This document shows, one piece after another, positions 10,978-22,500 of a stretch of 64,000 bases of DNA. Position numbers and translations under genes: made by a program. Below the pieces are notes generated by a model that saw nothing but the letters and a program-made list of their open reading frames with translations, had not been told where the DNA came from and made no database searches. Position 1 is the stretch's first letter; each line of letters starts with the position of its first letter. Origin of the DNA: Mactromeris polynyma (lineage: Eukaryota; Mollusca; Bivalvia; Venerida; Mactridae); the NCBI GenBank assembly GCA_032209605.1, contig JASFXZ010000007.1, forward strand, positions 21,698,264 to 21,762,263. The letters run 5' to 3'.

Positions 10978-12869
10978 GCCTGTCCACTGCCTACTGTTCC
11001 TAGACCAAAAGTTAAAATGTTGAGTTGTTTGTGATAAAGATGTCACAAAGTATTTCTTTGTTGAATGTGTCCATATTGAAATATAGTATTTTTTTGTAAT
11101 TGATTGCCATAGCAATCTTTGTTTGTGTTCGACATGGTATTGCCAAAGTATAAAATCTTTAAAGTTTCTAACTTTACATGATATATTTTTGGTAAGTTCC
11201 TAACAGTTTGTATGAAGTTAAATTAAAATGTTTGCTTTGTAGTAACCTACAATTATCCCTGCATTAAGAAATGTTAATAACTCAATTTCACCTAGATATG
11301 TCATTTAGGCCAAAAATGTCAGACACTGCCACATATATTATGCCCCCACTCTGAAAGGGGGTAGGGCATATAGTTATGGTCCTTGACTTATCACCATAAT
11401 CAGTACAGTTGTTCACTTGGTAATTTGGATACCCATTCACAAACTATGAGCAGAATAATAGCATTTGCTTTTGTGACAAAGGCTGCAAGTGGGGGCATCG
11501 GTGTCCCATGGACACATTTCTAGTTTATTTTGGTATACATCTTTATTCGCATATTGTTTTCTCTAACCATGAATGAAAGTTAAGTTTCAAAAGATTGCGG
11601 TTCGGATAGGAATCAATTTGTATTGCACTGCTTGCATTTTGATTATATAAGAAGGGAATAAATGGAAAACATTTTAGCATATTATGAGGTTTAAACTAAG
11701 GATACTATTTACGAGAAAATTATTCTGGTTAGAAACAGTTTGTGGAAAGTATTTATATTTAATGAAACATTTATACATGACAATGTGATTACAAATCGAC
11801 AGCTCTTAAACACATAATATACTTATATAACTTAGTACAATGTAACACGAGACAGTTATCTCTGCATGTACAATTGTGACATAAGAAAAACATTACATTT
11901 AACTACATGTATTACACACATTCATTCATACACGCATACAGACATAATTGACAATTCAATAGTTACATACAAAAGTAAAATAATAAATCAACTGCGCCCT
12001 TATAAAACCTGTACTAGTGACGTTGGCTATCATGTCGAATATTTCCCAATCAAAGTGTTGACGTCACAAACTAATCAGCACTTTGTCCAAAGATGTTTAG
12101 AGGCTTGTTATTTACGATTTATGAAAAATTGTGTTGCATAATTTGTGTATTTTTTTCCATTTGAAAGGCAGATTTCTTTTAGGAACTATGTACATTCCTA
12201 ACCGAAGTCATCATTTTGTCGCTTAAAATTGCATCTGGTTGGTATGATTTGAATTACTATAAAAAGAAACGCAGACGTCAGATTTTAATACTTTTGGAAT
12301 TAAATGAAAGTTGAAACACATATCTGTTAGAAAGTGTAAACCTGAAAATGGAGTTTTTGGTTACTAATACAGGTTTCGTCGTGGCGCAGGCCATAACAAA
12401 ACAAACATCGGAGACTATGACTAATACTGTCGAATTGAACGATAAAATATCACCTTCTTTAATATCTGTCATTGATTTTCATTTTAGTCAAATTGCATGA
12501 CTTGTTTTCCTTGCAAACTTTTCTCAACAATATATTTGTATGTTTTGCACCTTGCAATATCGATTAAATGGACATTATCCCACAAATGTTTGTTGATATA
12601 CAGATTCAATATATCATGTATATATGAATAGTTACGTCAACGCATACGTAAACTGTATGCAGGTTAAATTGACAAATGCTATTACACACACATGTATATT
12701 AAAATAAACACCTTTAACAAAATCAACTAATATCTGCTAAGAATATAGTTTTCGACGTTAATCACCAATATACAGTTAACGTATTCTTTCAAGTACAACC
12801 AACACAAAAAATCACTAAATATATTTAGTTTCATATCCATTCATCTCATCATGGATGCGATAGGTTTAC
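10978..12869. other. Intergenic region between decayed DUF7869 gene and gene 2
   Basis: This matches 40.25-42.1 kb closely. It includes a repeat at 11338-11525 with inverted ends (ATGCCCCC / GGGGGCAT). No conserved open frame is present; the short frames at 11866 and 12278 are not preserved in unit B. The distal part is the 3' flank of gene 2. Confidence 0.6.
11338..11525. repeat. Repeat with ATGCCCCC/GGGGGCAT ends (unit C)
   Basis: The block runs from ATGCCCCCACTCTGAAAGGG to GGGGGCATCGGTGTCC and is present at 40488-40675 in unit B. The inverted ends suggest a MITE or the terminal part of a DNA transposon that inserted before the duplication. Confidence 0.4.
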
Positions 12870-12875
12870 TTTATT
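12870..12875 (-). terminator. Poly(A) signal of gene 2
   Basis: A minus-strand AATAAA lies 131 bp past the gene 2 stop codon, in a block (CAACACAATAAAGT) also found after gene 3. It is the only conserved hexamer I see near both stops, so it is the likely cleavage signal. Confidence 0.5.
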
Positions 12876-13005
12876 GTGTTGATAATGATAATGTTATTAC
12901 TTGTTTAACTAGTTTTGTAATTGTAAACTGTGCCTTATAACTAATATATCTCCAACACATGAGCACTGTTAGTAAACGCTCTGATTTCAATGTATTATGC
13001 AGCGT

Positions 13006-13598
13006 TCAGTATTCATAAAGATCCATGGCAATATTAATGGCCTCTTCTCCATTCACCGCTCTGTACAAAGGATTGCTCGAACTAAGACTTTCTAATGGAT
13101 GGCGTCTCAACTTTTGTCGCCGTCTGTAACAATATATTCCAACAACTACTAAACCAGCGGTAGCTAAAACCAAACCAACGCCAATGATTATGTACACGAT
13201 TTTTGAAGTGCCGTGCCTGTCCTCCTTTGACGTGAATTGACTCTTTGAGTTGTGTAAATTTGAACTTGTAACAGGTTTCAATGTCGTACTCTCTGTTCCC
13301 ATTTCATCTTTAGTGGTTTCTTCCGATGTTTTACGTGACCTTAAAGTCGTCTGCTCAAACGAACGAGTTGTCTTTACAGGGGCTATGGTGGTGTTATTGG
13401 GTTTAGAAGTTGTTGTTGTCGGCGGTGTTGTTGTAGTTGTTGTTGTTGTAGGTGTTGTGGTTTTCATTACTGTTGTTGGTGGAGGAGTCGCAGTTGTTGG
13501 CAATGGTGTTGTAGGCTTAGCCGTACTTACTTTCTGCGTTGTTGAAAAAACTGTGGTAGGTTTTTCAGGAGCTGTAGACGTCTCATGATGAAGAATAT
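13006..13598 (-). CDS. Gene 2 exon 8: Thr-rich stalk, transmembrane helix, cytoplasmic tail
   Basis: The exon is 593 nt with a phase 1 acceptor after TTTTAAG. It encodes a mucin-like stalk with long Thr runs that is probably O-glycosylated, a helix containing [20 protein letters not shown], and a tail ending AMDLYEY. The stalk is encoded by ACA/ACC triplet repeats and is shorter than in gene 3. The tail lacks the YEE insertion seen in gene 3. The antisense Val-rich frame here is a shadow. Confidence 0.85.
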
Positions 13599-16500
13599 CT
13601 TAAAATATCATATACAAGAATCAGTGGAATTATACAGAACCTACATAGGTTGACTTTATATAAGCGTTTAAATAATTAAGATGTAAAAAAGTCATCTAAA
13701 AAGAGTCACAGAATTTGTACAAAAAAGCATGTACTCCTAGTGCAAAACATCCCACAGAGGATATATGCATAGATGCATAGATACATATATGCATAGATAC
13801 ATAGATACATAGAAGAATAGATGCTTAGATACATAGATACTGTTACTGTTTGGGTGAGGGTGCTATTGTTTGCTAGTATTTCTTATTGTGCTTATATTTT
13901 TATCTGAATGTTGCTGTGCAATATTGATCACTAGGTATGTGCATTAACTCAAAAATAATTGGTAAGATATCACAACTCTCGTATAAAGTTCATCCAGTTT
14001 ATAACAGGTTCAATCTATATTGAATATGCTGTACATATAATCTGCACATTCAGACAAAATGCAATCATTGAAGATTTAACGAACTTTGTTTACGTTTCAC
14101 AATATTGTTCTTGAAAATTACCCAGTTAAATACCATAAACCACACAAATAAATGACTTTCCACAGGTATGGATATATTTCTAAAGTTCTTGCTATCTAAA
14201 TGAGAGTTTATCACTCTGATTTCACTTTTAGAATTTACTTTAAACACTCTCAATAATACGTAAAATAACGTGGTACACTTTATTAGGAAAGCAAAATAGA
14301 CTAAAAGCTTCAAATGCTTACATCAAAATGTAATAAATTATTCATTTGTAGTATTAAACTGATTTAGCAGTATTAAACCGATTGGCTTCTCTGAAGTTAT
14401 GCAGTAAAGTGACCACAAAATCGAGCCTTTTATACTGCTTAGCGAAATGTGACCAAAAATTGGTAACAAGCGTTCAAATTAGTCACAGTGACCAAAAAGT
14501 TGGTCATACGTCATTTCCTCAGATAAACAAGTTTGAAACAATTGAAAACCGGTTAATTACGATAAAATATGGCAAATAACAAAGAAATAGGTACCAACGG
14601 ATTGTATCGGACTTTATTTAATACTTTATACATTTTGCATCTAGACGACAACGATATTGTTAAAATGCATAGCAACGAAACCATTCCTCCCAGCATGCAA
14701 TGTAACATGGGAGTTCCGACCAAGACGAAGACAGTGTGCCGATATAATTCTGATAATAATATGAGAATAACGAATCCTAAAATGTTGTTATAACTCTTAA
14801 ACAAACATTTAATAATGGTGGAATACATATACGACATGAAACATTAATGACGAAGTCGGAACGCAGTGAAATACTAGGACAAAATATGCAGTAGCGAAGA
14901 CAGATGTCATTCAAAAAATGACAACAGAGTCGAAAAGGAATAAACGAGCATGTACCGGTGTAATATGTGCTTGGTCGGTGTCTTATATCTGATCAACATA
15001 TATGTGTACTATTCCGTGCTTCGTTAATAGCAATTGAGTAGAAAATACCACGGGATTAAAATGAAGGCTAGGACTAAAACAGATTATTACAGCACACGAA
15101 AAGCAACCCCCCCCCCTTTCTGAGTCGTTAAAATACATATATGCATAGTGACATAGATGCATAGATGCATAGATGCATAGATACATATACACGTAGGTAC
15201 ATAGATGCATAGATGCATAGATACAGAGGTGCATAGATACATTTTTATCATGCAACTACCATGGTAACAGACTGATAACACATGACCTGATAACATAAAG
15301 TGTTCTCAGGTCAATAGGCTGCTAGTAGCATGATAACACTTTTAAGCTCCGCCCACAAATTGACGGACTACTTTCATGATTCATGAATGGATCATTCAAC
15401 TTGTTGTATCATTAAAAACAAGAGTTATGTCATACATTTTTATTTAAGAACTATAAACATAATATATAAACAGAATTAATAACAGCAAAAGGCAATAAAT
15501 GACAAAAAGAAAACGTTTTCGAAACAATTTTAAATTACAATGCTTACATCAAATAAAAAAAAAAAGCTTAAAAAAGCTTAAGTCAAAGAAAAAAACAACA
15601 GCAGCAACAACAACAACAACAACAAATAACCGTCTGCTACAACTCAACAATGGCCTCCTTTTCAATTGAATGGGATGAATTGACTGATGAGATCGAAATT
15701 GAAGGAATTGAGAAGATTCTACTTGATATTGAGGGCAATGCCACCAGTGGATCTTGTACCAATGCAACTCCACTTACTGGTAATGATGATGAGGTTGAAA
15801 CAAACAACACAGTGACTGTGGCCAGTGTGGGATTCGATTTAAGTGTTGTTACAAAGGAGGCTTTGGATGACTTTAATCACATCCAAAAAAATAAGAATAC
15901 GTTAAGGAAAACAAATAGCCATATGAGACGGCTAAACAATTTCATGGTAATAAGAAAAGAAACTCGAGAAATTATCAACATTCCGCATAGAGAACTGGAT
16001 GAGCTGTTGGCGTTGTTTGTTTTGTCTGTCAGGAAGGAAGATGGCTTAGAATATGATACAACATCATTAAGATCTTTCACGTCCACATTTGAGAGAGTTT
16101 TACAGAAAGATCACTATCCGTTCACCATTTCTAAGGGGTCTGGAAGACAGGGGTTTCCTCTTTTGCGTGAAACAATGGCTGTGAGTTCTTTTTTAAAACA
16201 TTTTTCTTTTTCATACTCTGAAAGAGAATAAGTATAGCATAATTATATATCTTTTGTAAAGCAAGCTGTTTTAAATTCTGTAGAAAATAAGTCAGTTACC
16301 AATTACTGTACAGTAAAGTCATTTAATTTCGTTGGGACTAAATTTCGTGGTTTTGATGAAAAATGTTATTTCGTGGGGATATGAATTTGTGGATTTTGCA
16401 TTTCCTTTTATACACATAAAATGGTTCAATATTTTGTCTGGGATTTAATTTCGTGGTTAAGCTGGACCACGAAATCAACAAAACTAAATCCCCCACGAAA

Positions 16501-19500
16501 ATTAATGATTTTACAGTATTATAAATAAGGCCATAATAAAATAATGTGTGGTTCTGGTAATCCTACTTGACCTATTTTTGGTTTATTGTATAGCCATCTT
16601 TATTTTTTTAAATTGTAGATTATTGACTACTTGCTTTCCGTCAATTAATTGCTTAATAACCTAAAAAACAAAATAATGTTTGTTTCTACCCATCCGTTTC
16701 ACGATGTTACCAGTACCACAATTTTTTTTGATGTTTGCTTTATAAATATAAACAAACTTAATCAGTGTACTGACAAATTTGACTTTCAATAAACATAATA
16801 ATTAATTTGTTTTAAAGTCAAAAATGAAGAAACTAAAAGGTGATGGGAAAGGCAACAAAGAAAATGCTGCACAGCCAATAACAGACAGCGAAATAGAGAT
16901 TCTGTATGAGAAAGGTCTTCTCGGTTCAGGTACCCCACACGCCATCATCAACACTCTCTGGTTGAAGTTTACCATCCACTTTGGACTGCGAGGTGTGGAC
17001 GAGCATCACAATATGAAGTATGTATACCAATTAATTTAATACAATCAAATACTGTAAACCAATAAATTATTTCATGCAATTCACTTTTTGCCAAATTTTG
17101 CTCAATCCGCAAAATTGTTTTTTAATTACTTTCTTTACATGTTCTGCACTTGAATACGCGAATATTTATACCTGCGAATAACTTGCCAAATACGTTTGTT
17201 TACAGTAATGTTTATTATCACGGTTTTAATGAAAATTTATATACAGTATACTCACTTTTCTCCTTCATGTGTCCATCTCAATATCTCGGTTCTTTTTTCC
17301 AATTTGACTGGACAGTTATCCAAGATCTTGTTTTTTTGGCCATGTATCTCGTCTCAAATCCAACTGAAAATTGATGATTTGTTTTTATATTCGGAAAACG
17401 TGTCATTTTTTATGCAAAATTGATATTGAAATAGAATAGCAATCTTTTTTATATTGATTAAATGGTGCTACCATTTAACAAGAACCTTAAGGGTGGATTT
17501 TTTCCAGATGTAAAGCTGAAAGTATGAAAAACATGCAAAATATAGATTTTTCTCAAACAAATTTTTTGATAATTTCTAAATACTCAAATTTGACTTACAG
17601 ATGGGGTGATGTCAGTATCAAATACGATGGAGATGGCACAGAGTTCTTGGAGTTAGTTGAACGCCAGACCAAGACAAGAACAGGAGAGCATTTAGACAGC
17701 CGTCAAGTTGCACCGAGACTCTGGTCATCTGGTGATTCACGAGATATCATTTCTGTGTATCGGCTTTATGCATCCAAACGCCCTCATGGTTTTAGTAAGC
17801 CTGATGACTCCTTTTACTTAGCACCAAGAACCGTCCCACTAGTAGATCATGACTGTCAATGGTTCCTCCGTCAGAGAATCGGTGTAAAAAAGCTTAGTTG
17901 CCTAATGAAAACTATGACACAGAAAGCTGGCATTAATCGCAAATTAACAAACCATTCAGCACGAAAATATACAGTCCAGAAATTAAGAGACAGTGGCACT
18001 GCACCCACTGACATCATGCAAATTAGCGGTCACAAGAACGTACAGAGCATCATCAATTACAGCAACATAAGCCTAAACGCACAAAAACAATGCTCATCAA
18101 TTCTAAGCAACAATAATCAGTCCACAATTTCAAAAACTGTTCACGAATCACACAATCCAGAGTCATATTCACGCACTGAAACAACGTCTCACTCACAAAC
18201 GTCAATGCCAGCTTTCAACCTTCCGGTCCAAGGCCAAAATGCCGGTTATCAATCTTTGTTTTTCGGGGCTACTCTTAACATTCAAACCATGAATGTGTAT
18301 GGAAATCCTCCAACGTCCAACCAGTGAATAATGTATGGCCCACCTGAGTCTTTTTATAAACGGTTTACGCCAACATGTTGATTTTTGTTTGTCCGTGATT
18401 TCCATGTGCTTCAGCTTCTTCACCATTTTGATTTTGTTTATGCAGCTGTCGGGGCGGTTGCTTGGTGCGCATCAATTAATACGCATATTTTTCATGTTAT
18501 GTATTATTAGTTGGAATATTTTATAAAACTGTGGTAATTGTCAGAAATAAATGTTTTCAATATTGTATAACATTAAAGTGTTGAAATCAGACCTGCATTT
18601 TGTTTTATATTTTGCCCATTTACAGCGAACTATTTGTTGGTGGATGTAGAGTTATGATATGTGATTTGCCGGGTCTCCGTAATAATCACATTAGCGGATT
18701 GAACACTAAATTTTAGGTAAAGACACACTAAAACATGCTCGGAAAATTAAGTTTCATGATAAATAGAATCTCAAGTTACTGTCCGGCTCGAACAATGTTA
18801 TCAGACTCGGCGATATCGTTCGTGGTGACTCGCTAAAGCTCGCCACCACAAACGATATCACCTCGCCTGATAACATTGTTCTCACCGGACAGTAACCCGA
18901 GATTCTCTATATCACATACCAGTGCATGTTTCTACGATGCGATAATTATGATATGGCACAGTGTGCATATAATATGCAAATGAGCGGAAACCCCAAATGG
19001 AAATACATACGCTGCTTGTTCACATTTAACAAAACGAGTAATGATAGATAATATCCACATCGCTAACTTTTGATGCATCAAATAAGAATGCTCAGCAAAC
19101 TCAAAAATAAATATAATTAAATAAACGTTACCATGCAAGTTATGACAAATCTACTAAGCATCTCAAGCAAAATTCTCCCAACCAACCTACCCAGTGCAGT
19201 AAGTTTATTCCATCTCTAAAGATTCTTGTTTCAGACGACATCAATACGTCATCAGTGTAGACAGAAACTTGAATTAAGATATTTATCTTTGTTCGAACAG
19301 CTCAGTCCTAAATCCATTAATTGACTAGAATCCGCACACTTGATGGCGATTCGATTCAGAGAGATGGAACGGACTCACAAGACGCGTGTATACTGAATGA
19401 CGTCAGATCCTTGTTTATGTGATGACGTCTTTAACATATTTAATCGATGAACCTTTTTGAAAGTTTTTTCTTAATTTACGCTTTTACAGTTACGTTTGAT

Positions 19501-22500
19501 ATAAGCGCATTGTCAGATATATTTAATAAACTTGAAAATTATAAAATATTGATAGATCTACGGATAATTTTAGAACTAATGATTTTGTGAATCGGCCTAC
19601 TTTTTCGGCTCTTTAATTCAATAACCTTATTACTCTCGCGACTCTGCTGTCTACATTAATGCGGTCAAGTTAGGATGTATGTTTTACCTCATTTTGTCGG
19701 CTATGTGATAAATAGAATATTAAATTTGTGTTGTTTTGTATTGAATGTATTGAACTTGTTGAATAAAAAGAATATGAAGTTCGCCAGAGACTCGCTTCAT
19801 ATCATTTTAATCAACTCATTCAATAAATTCAATACTAATACAATACTCATTCAATATCCTCTATATATACTATTATTTCCTCCATGCATGGAGAGCAGAA
19901 CGATATGTACAAAATGAAACAAAACAATAGTAAAAGTTCAAAGGTAGGGGTTTTAGTCAAGCATGCTAGTAGCGTTTTATCGACTATTTTCAAATTCAAA
20001 GAAAACAAATAAAAAATCATGCATTGATTCGGTGTATTGACTTGATATATATTGACTTGACAATACTACAATTAAAATAATATCGCACAGGCTGCTGTCA
20101 GATGCACCTATATCAGTTGCACACTACACTGACCTATAGGTTTCAGCTTCATAAAGTTGATAATACATTTATATGTCTATTAACGCATCACACAGCCCCG
20201 ACGCTCACGGTCATTCACGGAGCATAAATTGTTAAGATTTGGGTACACTGCTAGCACTTTCTATGTGGCTATATTACCACACCATTTTGATATAATTCTC
20301 AAATTTAAAATGTCTTAAGCTTTCAGTTTCATATTTACTATCTTCCCTATTAACTAAGATCTGATAACAACAACAGGATGTTCCTGTGATGGATAACTAC
20401 GCATGTTTCATAAACAGTAACATAATACACATCTTATAAATTATATTAAGCTGAATTGTATGGGAGCTGACAAAACGGTACTTTACGCTTGTTTCAATTG
20501 GCTAATAAACACGACGAAAAGGGATGCTATAAAGCCACATACATGTAGTTCAATGGATTATATTGGGCCCGTTTTATCAACGTTCTTACGCACGAAATTT
20601 TCGTAAGATTTACTTACGACATTCTTACGATCGCAAGAGCGTTTTATCAATATTTTCGTACGCATGCAGACGCTACGAATTCGTAAGATTTTCTTACGAC
20701 GTTCTTACTATCGCAAGAGCGTTTTATCAATATTTTCTTACGCATGCAGACGCTACAAATTCGTAAGTTTAAGCAAAAATGCTACGAATGGTCATAGGCA
20801 TGCGTAACATTCGTAAATATAGGCTAAGAGACAAATTTGATCAGATGCTAAAGAGAACCATTCTATATTTCTTTATTTAAGTGTCATGCAATTAACAATT
20901 TCAATAATGTTAGCCTTACTGACAAAAGAACAGAAGAGCTTATGCGATGGCGCGGTGTCTGTCGTCCGTACGCCCGTCCGTACGTTCGTAAACAATTGCT
21001 TGTGAACATGATAAAGACGTTAGTTTGATTGTATTTCAATCAAATTTATACAGTAGTTAGATATCCATAAGAGCTCTGTTCCTTTCGATATCTAGCCAGA
21101 ACTGCCCATGCATGACTGGATTATGGCCCTTAAAATTGTCATTTTTTTTATAATACAGCTTGTGAACAGAATAGCACCTTCTATATTATCCGATGTTTAT
21201 CAAACTTATACAGTAGGTAGATATCCATGAAAGCTCGGTTCCTTTCGAAAACCAGCCAGATCCACTCGTGCTTGACTAGATTATGGTATCTTGAAAGTGA
21301 CAAAATTGCCATGCATGAGCTTGTGAATAGCTTCTATTCTTTATTTCATCTTCACCAAAATATGGACAGTCGTTTGATATCCATGAGATCTTCGTTCTTT
21401 TTGAAAAGACAGATACGTGCATTCATGACTGCATTATAGCCCTTGAATTTGGCAATATTTCTGTAATCAATATAGCCTCCATAATTGCCTTCTTATAACT
21501 TAAAGACAAAAAGTGAACGAATTCAGTCAGCCAGTAGAGCACATGCCCTCATTTGTCTCTTGTTTTATAGATGTTTGCATAAGAGTGGTGTATGCATGTC
21601 ATTATAGTGTCTTATTCATTGGCAGACATTAAACATTCATGAATAGTTATTTGTTTCAGTGCATTCTATTTGCAGTCTAAGATACACAAATGTTAACCAT
21701 AAATTAGTGTTGAATTGTATTTATGTCCTTATTTCAAAGCACATACATTATTTTACTTTGCTTTTGTTTATATTATCATCAGTGTTTTTTTTTTAAAAAT
21801 GTACAAACACCACAACTCAAATACACATTTCAACTTATTGCTGCATAAACAATAAGAAAATAACAATAACAAAATATATATAACAATAATAAATAAATCA
21901 TTTAGAACTGAAGGGGTTCAATGTGGCAAATTTCAGTTGTTTAAATTCAACAGATTCCCTTTTAAGTTGAACCAATTCTCTGAAAAGAGACAATTTCTCT
22001 TTTTTCAATTATATCAGTTCTGATAGACAGTCACCTGAAATACAGGAAATTTATTGTGAGACAAATATGCAGATAAAGCTACAAATATAACTTTGTTCTG
22101 TCAACAAATTTTGTTCTAGTTTTTTAATCCTTTTACCAATATGAACATTTTATTTACCTAAATGGACTGAAAATCAATACAAATAACTATAGGACAGCAG
22201 TAAACCCAACATACATTTACGCTTCCATTTGCCCGCCTGTGCATTGTTGGTGTTGGAACATGTAGCGGCTGAAATGTATAAGAAGTATGCATTTATTTTA
22301 CAAATGAAAAAAAGTTAATCAGACGACCAGTTAGTTCATTTGGTAGAGTGCTATAGTAGAATTTCTGGGGTCGAGGGTTCGAACACCACATTCATATTGA
22401 TCTACTTTAGGCTTAATAAAAGTTCATTTGTGATTATTTACTGGCATAACCGTCATAACAATTGTATATAGATTTACATATTGCAAAGCAGAAGCAATCA

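Larger units (their letters stand above)
1..12869. repeat. Segmental duplication unit C (left-truncated)
   Basis: This is the leftmost copy of a ~28 kb head-to-tail duplicated unit. It holds the first exon of gene 1 (4222-4153, minus), its upstream region, a decayed DUF7869-type gene at 9240-10977, and the intergenic DNA down to the gene 2 poly(A) signal. Order and local sequence match 29.0-42.1 kb and, as far as the window goes, 55.7-64.0 kb. The rest of gene 1 must lie left of position 1. Compared with unit B it lacks ~2 kb from the 5' part of the DUF7869 gene and carries extra MITEs at 6121-6359 and 8456-8830. Confidence 0.85.

Noticed and set aside
13250..13588. Plus-strand Val/Gly-rich frame
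   Set aside because: Antisense of the Thr-codon repeats in gene 2 exon 8; the equivalent frames at 42493-42838 are the same artefact.
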